A model generated the notes under the pieces. That model was not told where the DNA came from. It worked only from the letters and a program-made list of their open reading frames with translations, and ran no database searches. A stretch of 5,568 bases of DNA from Puniceicoccales bacterium (lineage in GTDB: Bacteria; Verrucomicrobiota; Verrucomicrobiia; Opitutales; JAIRLM01), in NCBI GenBank assembly GCA_031282565.1, contig JAITDL010000073.1, positions 1 to 5,568 of the forward strand, read 5' to 3'. This document shows, one piece after another, positions 1 through 5,568 of this stretch. A program made the translations under genes and the position numbers. The first letter of the stretch is position 1; each line of letters begins with the position of its first letter.

Positions 1-129
1 CTTATCCTCATCCGCCAGTCCATCTTCGCCGATGCGACCCAGGTGGATCTCATGCTGCTGCACATCGTCCTCACCGCCGTGTGCTTCGGCTCGCTCTTTG
101 TCCATCCTGGAAGATTTTCTGCGCACTAA
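1..129 (+). other. Possible 3' end of a membrane-protein gene (partial)
   Basis: Reading plus frame 1 from the window edge gives 42 codons ending at TAA 127-129. The peptide is hydrophobic (for example VDLMLLHIVLTAVCFGSLFV) and could be a C-terminal membrane segment. In codons 1-32 the third base is G or C in 29 of 32, then in only 3 of the last 10 codons, so composition changes sharply near position 97. This is stronger third-position bias than the minus-strand dxs frame shows over the same stretch (13 of 20 in the first line). If real, the gene converges on dxs and overlaps its tail. The antisense of a hydrophobic frame is usually charged, which would explain the odd charged Dxs tail. I do not recognise a family; the fragment is short and the overlap is unproven. 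Confidence 0.3.
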
Positions 130-1887
130 CTCATTCCACCGGAGAATAATCTTAGCGAAAATTTGCTCCGTCGTTTGGCCGCAGCGCCGTTCCAGGATAG
201 CATTCGATTCCGCAAAACCGACGGGCATGGGCCACGCAACAGCCATGAAGTTCACGGCGAGGCACATGGCAGAGAGTTCCATGGACAGCTGTGACCCAAA
301 TCCGCCGGTGGCAACGTGATCTTCCATGGAAATGAGCAACTTCCTCTGCGAAGATTTTGCAAGTGTCTTTCGGTCAATTGGTTTTGCGAAGCGGCCGTCG
401 ACGACCTCCGCGGAGATCCCCTTGAGTTTCAACAATTTGGCTAGCTCCATGGCCTGCTCGACTCGCCGCTGGCCGAGTGCCCACAGGGAAATGTCTTCCC
501 CGTCGACGATCACCTCTGCACTGCCAACTGAAACGGCGCGAGGTAGTTCCGCAGCTGACGGCAAGGTTCCAGCTACTCCGCGGCCGTAGCGAATGACCGC
601 CGGCCGTTGCCACTGGATGGCGCCGCGCAGCATGGAGCCAAACCCTTCCAGAGAAGATGGTTGTGCGACGATGCAATTTTGGAAGCTGGAGAAAAGTGCC
701 ATGTCGAAGAGGCCGTGGTGCGTGTCGCCGTCGAAGCATGACAGGCCGGCGCGGTCGAGGCAGAGAATCACTGGCAAGTTTTGCAAACATATGTCATGGA
801 AGAAGTTGTCCACCGCGCGCTGGGCGAATGTGGAATAAATTGCGCAGATCGGTTTCAGCCCGCCTTTTGCCAATCCGGCGGCGAATGTTAGGGCGTGGCC
901 TTCCGCCATTGCGACGTCGAAAAATCTGTCAGGGAATTGCTTAGCGAATTTATCAAGTCCAGTTCCCATGGCCATGGCCGCGCTTACGGCAACGATGGAC
1001 GGATCACGGGCCGCTAATTGGCAGAGATTTAATCCGAGTGCGTCGGCGTAACTATTTTCGGCCGTGAGGCTTATGCCGTCACGTTTCCGCGGGCAGAGGC
1101 TGTGAAATTCATTTGGAGCGCGCTCTGCCAGCCGATGGCCGCGACCCTTTTGCGTTTTTATGTGCACTAGAACTGGTCGCTCTGCCATTTTTGCTAGTTC
1201 CAGTGCTGGAATTAGTTGGCCGAAGTCGTGGCCGTCTACCGGCCCGAAGTAGTCTAGTCCGTAGAGATTGCGAAAAGCATTCCAAATTAGATTGCTTTCG
1301 CTGAGATGTTTAGCCCATGCGCCGACGCTCTGATCTATGGCGTAGCCGTTGTCATTGATCACCACGATCAAACGACTTGTTGCCGTCGTCACGTGCTGGA
1401 ATGCTTCCTGAGTTAGTCCACAGGAGAGAGATCCGTCGCCGAGGACCGCGACCACGTGGCAGGAGCCGTTGGATTTGTCGCGCCCGACGGCGAGGCCAAG
1501 TGCGGCGGAGAGTGCCGCACCGCCGTGGCCGGAAGTAAATGGGTCGCAGTCACTTTCGCGGCAGTCGCAGTAGCCGCCGTATCCGCCACTTTTGCGCATG
1601 GATGTGAATCGCGCTCCATCTCTGCCGCTGAGTAACTTGTGCGCGTAGCACTGGTGTGAGACGTCGAAAACTATGCGGTCGACGGAGATGTCAAAAACGC
1701 TGTGGAGTGCGATGCTCAGCTCAACGGCGCCCAAATTCGATGCAAGGTGGCCGCCATTTTCCTCGGCGACGGCGATTATGCGTCGGCGAAGTCGTTCCGC
1801 CAGTTTAACAAATTCACTCTCCGTGCAGCGGCGCAAATCACACACGAAATACCCTTTCGCCTGAGCCCAATGGCCGCCGCCGCCCAT
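1..1887 (-). CDS. dxs: 1-deoxy-D-xylulose-5-phosphate synthase, runs off left edge
   Basis: Dxs condenses pyruvate and glyceraldehyde 3-phosphate with thiamine diphosphate (ThDP) and Mg2+, the first MEP step, in the cytoplasm. I translated the minus strand from ATG 1887 and found 629 codons with no stop before the window edge. In order: GGHLASNLG (catalytic-type His47), SHQCYAHK, GDG (150-152) and NDN (178-180) of the ThDP/Mg site, GPVDGHD (215-221), KGRG, then the transketolase-like half with AEGHA (Glu329), IYSTF (Tyr351), DRAGL (Arg379), DGDTHHG (Asp386, His390) and IRYGRG (Arg433), then a C-terminal domain with VDGRFAKPID. Key residues known from E. coli Dxs are all present. Only about 24 residues separate the SVGA and GPVDGHD motifs, against about 60 in E. 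coli, so the linker is shortened. Homology ends near residue 586; the charged remainder is a tail of unknown reality. No clear Shine-Dalgarno precedes ATG 1887. GTG at residue 15 has a purine run upstream but would cut into the conserved N-terminal helix. Confidence 0.95.
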   Translation of the reverse strand, partial: MGGGGHWAQAKGYFVCDLRRCTESEFVKLAERLRRRIIAVAEENGGHLASNLGAVELSIALHSVFDISVDRIVFDVSHQCYAHKLLSGRDGARFTSMRKSGGYGGYCDCRESDCDPFTSGHGGAALSAALGLAVGRDKSNGSCHVVAVLGDGSLSCGLTQEAFQHVTTATSRLIVVINDNGYAIDQSVGAWAKHLSESNLIWNAFRNLYGLDYFGPVDGHDFGQLIPALELAKMAERPVLVHIKTQKGRGHRLAERAPNEFHSLCPRKRDGISLTAENSYADALGLNLCQLAARDPSIVAVSAAMAMGTGLDKFAKQFPDRFFDVAMAEGHALTFAAGLAKGGLKPICAIYSTFAQRAVDNFFHDICLQNLPVILCLDRAGLSCFDGDTHHGLFDMALFSSFQNCIVAQPSSLEGFGSMLRGAIQWQRPAVIRYGRGVAGTLPSAAELPRAVSVGSAEVIVDGEDISLWALGQRRVEQAMELAKLLKLKGISAEVVDGRFAKPIDRKTLAKSSQRKLLISMEDHVATGGFGSQLSMELSAMCLAVNFMAVAWPMPVGFAESNAILERRCGQTTEQIFAKIILRWNELVRRKSSRMDKERAEAHGGEDDVQQHEIHLGRIGEDGLADEDK

Positions 1888-2005
1888 GGCAAGTCTAATC
1901 GAAGCCCATTCCCAATTAAATATTTCCCTCAGCCATAGGCAGCTAGCAGACTTCATAGTAAACACATTTGCCAATCGAAAATTAGTTCGTCATAATTACT
2001 GTGCC
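1888..2005. other. Divergent intergenic region between dxs and the unknown gene
   Basis: This 118-nt AT-richer stretch separates the dxs start (minus, ATG 1887) from the first plausible start of the rightward gene (2006). It carries the rightward promoter given separately. For dxs, a TACTAT hexamer on the minus strand (plus 1955-1960) could be a -10 element, but I see no matching -35 element, so it is not listed as a promoter. I see no RNA gene or riboswitch structure. Confidence 0.6.
1968..1996 (+). promoter_or_regulatory. Sigma70-type promoter of the unknown gene
   Basis: TTGCCA at 1968-1973 (5 of 6 to the TTGACA consensus) is followed by exactly 17 nt and CATAAT at 1991-1996 (5 of 6 to TATAAT). 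Transcription would start about 7 nt beyond the -10 element, near 2003. The promoter therefore excludes the ATG at 1886 as the start of the downstream gene. A short inverted repeat (CGAA 1976-1979, TTCG 1986-1989) lies in the spacer, but four-base arms are too short to call an operator. Confidence 0.6.
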
Positions 2006-3076
2006 ATGGGTGATATGTCAGGATTTGCAAGAATGAGTGCCATGCCAGCGTCTGTACCTTCGCAGGTGGCGTTCATGCACGCAGACGATCAAAGGCGAGC
2101 TGGAGGAAAAGGAACTGGTGATGGCGACGGTAAATACGCAATACATGATGATCTAGATGGGCAAGAATTTAGAATGCCGGCCGTCGGTGAAGGTGGTCCA
2201 ACTCTATTAACTATTGAAGGGATGCGCAACATTGGGGCTCGTTTCGGAATTGGGGAAGAGATGAAGCAATTCGGCGTAATAGACGAGACGATTCCAGAAA
2301 TTTACTTTTTGCTCGGTAATTTTAGAGAAGGAGAAAAGGTAAGGGTCAAAGTGCTAGGCGGCGGTGACGGCACGGAAGAATTAGAACCAAGAGTTGTCCG
2401 CACTAGGCTCGGGGAGCTGATGGAAAAAGCAGCTAAAGATGAAGAGCTAAGCGTTGATGAAAAAAAAGCGCTTGCAGAGCTGATGGGTAAATCTGGCAGA
2501 ATACTAATGCATGGGCTTGAAGGTCCGAATCCGGCAATTACTGTTGCAATACCTGATAGAGACTTGGGTGGCGACGACGATGCTGCAAAAGCTGCGGCAG
2601 TACGTGGCTTTGCTAAAGGACATAATAAGACACCGATACACGTGGCTACGGCTGCACACCGTTCTTTTGTTTTCGCTCAGGAGAGCTATGCTAAGATTGA
2701 TGGCTGTGGAACTCAAGTTAGCGCGTTCGAAGAACTAAGGAAGGCTGCCGGTGTAAAAATGTTTGACCTCAAGTTTCCTGGACGTATAATCAGAGTTATG
2801 ACAAAAAGAGAATTTATTAAAGCGCAAGCTGCTGAAGCTGCTAAGCCTGGTGGCGGTAAAATTCTTCAGGGGGTCATGCCATTCTATGGTAATTACAAAA
2901 ATGCAGAATATTCGCCAAATATGGATGGTAAATATAGAGCCAGATATGCGGCATGCTATGTTGATCAAAACACAAAAGAACTAGTGCGAAACCGTGCGCG
3001 CAGAATGATTGATGCCATCGAACTTTACCAAATGATCGGTAGAGATCCAGATGTTCCGGGACTTGGAATAGTATAA
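2006..3076 (+). CDS. Hypothetical protein, about 356 aa, foreign codon use
   Basis: I do not recognise this protein. From Met 2006 it has 356 residues, with no signal peptide or membrane segment, so it looks soluble. The N-terminus is rich in Met, Ser and Ala, followed by a Gly/Asp-rich stretch (residues 33-42), a beta-like part with GEKVRVKVLGGGDG (108-122), a highly charged helical part (134-162), another Asp/Ala-rich stretch (186-199), and a basic, Tyr-containing C-terminal part (about 255-345). There are only two cysteines (234, 317). The frame is open upstream to ATG 1886, but the promoter lies inside that extension and 1886 overlaps the dxs start codon. Met 2006 would give an almost leaderless mRNA; Met 2033 has AGGA at 2020-2023 with a 9-nt spacer and is an equally good start. 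Third-position GC is 23 of 68 codons (34%) in a sample from about 2505-2710, against 27 of 49 (55%) in the DUF502 gene, and AGA is common for Arg. This suggests transfer. It ends 2 nt from the ispH stop, tail to tail. Confidence 0.75.
   Translation: MGDMSGFARMSAMPASVPSQVAFMHADDQRRAGGKGTGDGDGKYAIHDDLDGQEFRMPAVGEGGPTLLTIEGMRNIGARFGIGEEMKQFGVIDETIPEIYFLLGNFREGEKVRVKVLGGGDGTEELEPRVVRTRLGELMEKAAKDEELSVDEKKALAELMGKSGRILMHGLEGPNPAITVAIPDRDLGGDDDAAKAAAVRGFAKGHNKTPIHVATAAHRSFVFAQESYAKIDGCGTQVSAFEELRKAAGVKMFDLKFPGRIIRVMTKREFIKAQAAEAAKPGGGKILQGVMPFYGNYKNAEYSPNMDGKYRARYAACYVDQNTKELVRNRARRMIDAIELYQMIGRDPDVPGLGIV
2020..2023 (+). promoter_or_regulatory. Candidate ribosome binding site for a start at 2033
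   Basis: AGGA lies 9 nt before ATG 2033 and downstream of the predicted transcription start near 2003, which would give a roughly 30-nt leader. No comparable motif precedes ATG 2006 or ATG 2015. It favours the shorter protein of 347 residues (MSAMPASV...), but a leaderless start at 2006 cannot be excluded. Confidence 0.4.
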
Positions 3077-3078
3077 GC

Positions 3079-3951
3079 TCACACAGCGGCTGCCGAAATT
3101 GACACTTCAATGGCGGCAACGGTTTCCATTGCCGTGGACGTTGCCGATGCGATGAGGATTTTGTCGTGGGCGTCGGTGAAATTTTTTGGAAGTTCCTCGG
3201 CAGATTCTACTAGAAATGTCTCAACTGCAGCAGCTTTGCCGATTTCCTCCAGCGCTCTGCCGTTGCTAGATCGTTTGCTCCCAACGACTAATAGGGCGTC
3301 GAATTTTTTTTCACGAAGTTTTTCGCGCAATTCGCTGCGGCGCAGTTCAACTTCACGGCAGGCTGTGTCTATGACGGAAATGGTTGGGAAGCGCTTTTTT
3401 GCGGCGGTGCTGAATTTCGAGAATTTGTCTCCGTCGGCCGTGGTTTGACAGATGAGTGCCACCATTTTGTCGACCGGTTGATTGATCGCCGCCAAATCGT
3501 TTTCGTCTTCGCAGGCAACGAGATTGCTTCCTCCGTGCCCCGCCAGACCGATTAGCTCCGGGTGGTTTTTTTTGCCGAAAAAAATGACGTAGCCTCCTTT
3601 GGCCACCAGATTTTCAACGAGTTTTCCGCTGGCGCGGACAACGGGACACGTGCAGTCGAAGATTTTGCAGCCCAACGAGTTTAGCAGTTTGTGGCGCGCC
3701 GGCGAAATTCCATGGCTGCGGATCAAAATGCAGTCGCGGTGGCCGAATTCGCGCAGTTTCCCATCCCAGTTTGCGATACCTATGGAGCTGAGGCGTTTAG
3801 CAAGCGTATCGCCGTGGCTCAGGTCGCCGTCGGTGAACACGTTCCATCCTTCTGCGACGAGATTTTCCGCCAGTCCGACGGCGCGCTTCAGGCCGTGGCA
3901 AAGTCCGCATCTGCTGCAGCGGTCAATCTCCATGGAAAAACATTTTTTCAT
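3079..3951 (-). CDS. ispH: 4-hydroxy-3-methylbut-2-enyl diphosphate reductase
   Basis: IspH (LytB) reduces HMBPP to IPP and DMAPP with an iron-sulfur cluster, the last MEP step, in the cytoplasm. The 290-residue protein has the three cluster cysteines in order: Cys18 (GLCHGLKRA, matching GFCAGVDRA of E. coli), Cys102 (DCTCPVV) and Cys198 (DTACRE). Substrate-site residues are also visible: His46 (LSHGD), His80 (RSHGIS), His130 and Glu132 (NHPEL), the QTT motif at 169-171, Ser228-Asn230 (SKRSSN) and probably Ser272. Departures from the family: extra cysteines at 4, 12 and 15 make a CxxCxxC with Cys18; the usual TNRQ-type segment after the third cysteine is replaced by LRRS; and the usual GAS(T/A)P loop reads SATSTAM, without the proline. 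It is somewhat shorter than E. coli IspH (316). Met7 is an alternative start; neither start has a clear Shine-Dalgarno. The stop (TGA, 3079-3081) lies 2 nt from that of the unknown gene. Confidence 0.92.
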   Translation of the reverse strand: MKKCFSMEIDRCSRCGLCHGLKRAVGLAENLVAEGWNVFTDGDLSHGDTLAKRLSSIGIANWDGKLREFGHRDCILIRSHGISPARHKLLNSLGCKIFDCTCPVVRASGKLVENLVAKGGYVIFFGKKNHPELIGLAGHGGSNLVACEDENDLAAINQPVDKMVALICQTTADGDKFSKFSTAAKKRFPTISVIDTACREVELRRSELREKLREKKFDALLVVGSKRSSNGRALEEIGKAAAVETFLVESAEELPKNFTDAHDKILIASATSTAMETVAAIEVSISAAAV

Positions 3952-4034
3952 AATTTTCGTCGCCGCAAGGTTTTTGCTAGGGCGAAGTAAAAATTGTCCA
4001 AATTAGCATTGCGCGAAATTGGAGCCGGTGGACA
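3952..4034. other. Divergent intergenic region ispH / DUF502 gene
   Basis: This 83-nt gap must hold the 5' signals of both flanking genes. On the plus strand GGAG at 4021-4024 precedes ATG 4035 by 10 nt and is a reasonable ribosome binding site for the DUF502 gene. I see no -35/-10 pair with good spacing on either strand, so no promoter is called. Confidence 0.5.
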
Positions 4035-4673
4035 ATGGGAATTGTGTTTCGGTTCATTCGCAAGGCGTTTCTATCCGGTCTTCTAACTTTGTTGCCGCTC
4101 GGCGTAACAATTTTTGCCGTCTCCCTACTAATGGACTACGTCGGCCGCCCCGTTAGCGATGTTTTGTTTGGCGGTGTAAAGCTATCAGCCCCTGGGTCTT
4201 TTATGGCGGAGTGCATCGCAATAATTTTCGCCATAGTTGCCGTTGCCGCCGTTGGTGCAATTTCCCGCTACGTTGCCGGCCGTTGGTTCATAAAAATTAC
4301 GGAAAATGTTATCAGCAAAGTTCCCTTTGTCAGCATGGTCTATGGCACGTCCAAGCAAATAGTTAGCACCTTTGCCGACGGCAAGCGCGCCGTGTTCCAA
4401 AAAGCCGTGCTGCTGCGGTTGCCGGATTCGCAAATATCTGTCATTGGGTTCATTTCATCGGAGGCAATCGGAGAACTTTCCAACGAAGATGCCCCGACTG
4501 TCGGCGTTTTCGTCCCTACGACACCCAATCCGACGTCTGGTTTTTTGATTTTCGTACCGAGGAGCCGATGCAGGGAGCTTGAAATGTCCATCGGCGACGC
4601 CATGAAGATGATAATATCGGGAGGGACCTTTGCCCCGTCGACGCAAGAAAAGGATGGCGAGGAAGTGGAATAA
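4035..4673 (+). CDS. DUF502 family inner-membrane protein
   Basis: This 212-residue protein has the DUF502 pattern (the family that includes plant COV1-like proteins). A basic N-terminus (residues 1-11) leads into a first membrane helix at about 12-33 and a second at about 58-82. The rest is a soluble domain with the family's marks: KVPFVSMVYGTSKQ (95-108), a VIGFISSE strand (136-143), the signature PTTPNPTSGF (161-170), and a MIISGG near the C-terminus (192-197). Length is typical of bacterial members, so it looks complete. It probably sits in the inner membrane with the domain on one face; the biochemical role of the bacterial family is not settled. The start at ATG 4035 is supported by GGAG 10 nt upstream. 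The gene is followed after 19 nt by the lipoprotein gene, which suggests co-transcription. Confidence 0.9.
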   Translation: MGIVFRFIRKAFLSGLLTLLPLGVTIFAVSLLMDYVGRPVSDVLFGGVKLSAPGSFMAECIAIIFAIVAVAAVGAISRYVAGRWFIKITENVISKVPFVSMVYGTSKQIVSTFADGKRAVFQKAVLLRLPDSQISVIGFISSEAIGELSNEDAPTVGVFVPTTPNPTSGFLIFVPRSRCRELEMSIGDAMKMIISGGTFAPSTQEKDGEEVE

Positions 4674-4680
4674 TTTGATT

Positions 4681-4685
4681 GGAAG
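4681..4685 (+). promoter_or_regulatory. Ribosome binding site deciding the lipoprotein start
   Basis: GGAAG lies 7 nt before ATG 4693. It supports that start over upstream in-frame ATGs at 4630 and 4654, which would overlap the DUF502 gene and place a long basic stretch before the signal peptide. Confidence 0.5.
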
Positions 4686-4692
4686 TGGCTCC

Positions 4693-5439
4693 ATGGGCTC
4701 GCCTTGGAAATCATCACGGAATCTTATTTTCGCGCTGCTGGCGTCACTGTGCCTGGTTTTCTGCGGCTGCGGGAAATCCCCTTCGCGCGGCGACCGCGGA
4801 GAGCGCATCTTCCACCGCGGCCAGGCTTTCATGAAGGAGGGCAAATGCGATGCGGCGCTGCGCTGTTTTCTAAATACGACGCGGCAAAATTCCAAATATG
4901 CCGCCGAAGCTCACTTGGAATGTGGGGAAATTTACCTCGCCAGCCGCCGTGATCCGCTGAGTGCCATCTACCACTACCGCGAATACTTGAGGAAATCCTC
5001 GCCCAATCGTCAGACGGCACTGGTCCGCCAGCGCATCGCCACGGCGGAGAAGGCATACCTTGAACAAATCCCTGTGTTGAAGCAACTTGGCAGAGAAAAT
5101 CACGGCGACATGCTGCGGACGCTAAAGGCCATGCAGGATGAAAATGCCAAGTTGAAGCGGCAAGTGACTGTCCTGCTGCAGAAACTCAACGAAATACACG
5201 AGGTCGCTCCCGTTGGCGGAGGTGGGCAGCTGGCGGAAACTGCTGCAGCGGAAAAGTCGATTGCAGCCGCTGCGAATGGAGTCCGCCACTACACGGTGCA
5301 GAACGGCGATACGCTGTCATCGATAAGTCTAAAGACCTACGGCACAGCAGCTAGATGGCGTGAAATTTTCGATGCCAACAGGGACCAACTTAGATCTCCT
5401 GCGCAGCTGAAGGTTGGCTACGTCTTGGCCATACCGTGA
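4693..5439 (+). CDS. TPR-like / LysM predicted envelope lipoprotein
   Basis: From ATG 4693 the protein has 248 residues. An N-terminal signal (basic residues, then hydrophobic 11-23) ends in VFCGCGKS; Cys26 after CG is the likely lipidation site, though Phe at -3 makes the lipobox non-canonical, and Cys24 or plain secretion are possible. Residues about 35-100 read as two TPR-like helical hairpins (RGQAFMKEGKCDAALRCF, then a GEIYLA...AIYHYREYL unit). Residues about 138-170 form a charged heptad-like coiled coil. A Gly/Ala-rich linker (171-196) leads to a C-terminal LysM domain at 199-248 (HYTVQNGDTLSSIS ... LKVGYVLAIP), which in this family binds peptidoglycan glycan. Inference: an outer-membrane or periplasmic protein contacting the cell wall and oligomerising or binding a partner through its helices. 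The frame is open upstream to 4630; the start is chosen from the signal peptide position and the GGAAG site. Confidence 0.85.
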   Translation: MGSPWKSSRNLIFALLASLCLVFCGCGKSPSRGDRGERIFHRGQAFMKEGKCDAALRCFLNTTRQNSKYAAEAHLECGEIYLASRRDPLSAIYHYREYLRKSSPNRQTALVRQRIATAEKAYLEQIPVLKQLGRENHGDMLRTLKAMQDENAKLKRQVTVLLQKLNEIHEVAPVGGGGQLAETAAAEKSIAAAANGVRHYTVQNGDTLSSISLKTYGTAARWREIFDANRDQLRSPAQLKVGYVLAIP

Positions 5440-5509
5440 TCTCCATGCTACTGCAGGGAATGGCTCTGGTACATAGCTGTGAACGCGCGACGTTGCCGGC
5501 GAATAGTCA
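5440..5509. other. Intergenic gap after the lipoprotein gene
   Basis: There is no hairpin followed by a T-tract, so no intrinsic terminator is called. GCCGGC near 5496-5501 is an isolated six-base palindrome. Nothing else is evident. Confidence 0.4.
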
Positions 5510-5568
5510 CTAGGCATTAGGATTTAGTAGGATGTTTTCAACTTCTTCGGAGAATTTGCAATCTGACA
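5510..5568 (-). CDS. Possible 3' end of a minus-strand gene (partial)
   Basis: On the minus strand, 18 codons enter from the right edge and end at TAG (plus 5510-5512), reading SDCKFSEEVENILLNPNA. The mixed helical, charged peptide looks like an ordinary protein C-terminus, and the stop lies about 70 nt from the lipoprotein stop, a normal convergent arrangement. The alternative is a plus-strand gene starting at ATG 5532 (MFSTSSENLQSD...), but the only purine motif (AGG, 5529-5531) abuts that ATG with no spacer. The fragment is too short to identify a family. Confidence 0.3.
   Translation of the reverse strand, partial: SDCKFSEEVENILLNPNA

Noticed and set aside
374..790. Minus-strand open frame of 138 codons
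   Set aside because: It lies wholly within dxs in another frame of the same strand; the dxs frame carries all the conserved motifs.
1413..1619. Minus-strand open frame of 68 codons
   Set aside because: It is an out-of-frame reading inside dxs with Ala/Thr/Pro-rich composition typical of a shadow frame.
1..1887. Idea that dxs is frameshifted or a pseudogene
   Set aside because: Codon-by-codon reading from 1887 to 1 shows one uninterrupted frame with all catalytic residues; only the stop is missing, because the frame leaves the window.
1673..1938. Two short plus-strand frames antisense to the dxs start
   Set aside because: They are antisense to the conserved Dxs N-terminus, have no ribosome binding site, and resemble nothing known.
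1955..1960. TACTAT on the minus strand as a dxs -10 element
   Set aside because: No recognisable -35 hexamer lies 16-18 nt upstream, so the element cannot be supported alone.
1976..1989. CGAA...TTCG inverted repeat in the promoter spacer as an operator
   Set aside because: The arms are only 4 bases and do not extend; this is expected by chance.
3110..4006. Plus-strand frames opposite ispH
   Set aside because: They are antisense shadows; ispH on the minus strand has the complete set of family motifs.
4185..4895. Minus-strand frames opposite the DUF502 and lipoprotein genes
   Set aside because: Both plus-strand genes are clear, and the antisense products are low-complexity and basic.
1..5568. 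CRISPR array, tRNA or rRNA gene, insertion sequence or att repeats
   Set aside because: No spaced direct repeats, cloverleaf, transposase motifs or flanking terminal repeats were seen, including around the foreign-looking gene.

Overview
The window is bacterial chromosome from a didermic bacterium that uses the methylerythritol phosphate (MEP) isoprenoid pathway. The gene set (dxs, ispH, a DUF502 membrane protein, a TPR/LysM envelope lipoprotein) fits a Verrucomicrobiota/PVC-like lineage. That assignment is a guess from general resemblance: no rRNA or lineage marker is present.

Layout. Positions 1-1887 (minus) hold dxs, an open frame of 629 codons from ATG 1887 that leaves the window at position 1 without a stop. 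Its conserved core ends near position 130, so the last roughly 40 codons are an unexplained tail. That tail lies antisense to a short plus-strand frame (1-129) with very high GC at third codon positions. Positions 1888-2005 are a divergent intergenic region with a good sigma70-type promoter pointing right. Positions 2006-3076 (plus) hold a protein of about 356 residues that I do not recognise, with AT-rich codon use unlike its neighbours. It ends 2 nt from the stop of ispH, which occupies 3079-3951 (minus). After an 83-nt divergent gap come a DUF502 membrane protein (4035-4673, plus) and, 19 nt later, a predicted lipoprotein with TPR-like, coiled-coil and LysM regions (4693-5439, plus). The right edge (5440-5568) carries a short gap and possibly the 3' end of another minus-strand gene.

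How the genes relate. Dxs makes 1-deoxyxylulose 5-phosphate (first MEP step) and IspH makes IPP and DMAPP (last step). They lie on the same strand and would be near neighbours but for the unknown gene, which is oriented against them. DUF502 and the LysM lipoprotein look like a two-gene envelope operon. Both MEP enzymes are divergent in detail: Dxs lacks about 36 residues of the usual linker after its NDN motif, and IspH has additional N-terminal cysteines and an altered segment after its third cluster cysteine.

The best candidate for something undescribed is the compositionally foreign 2006-3076 gene. Nothing in the window gives its function.
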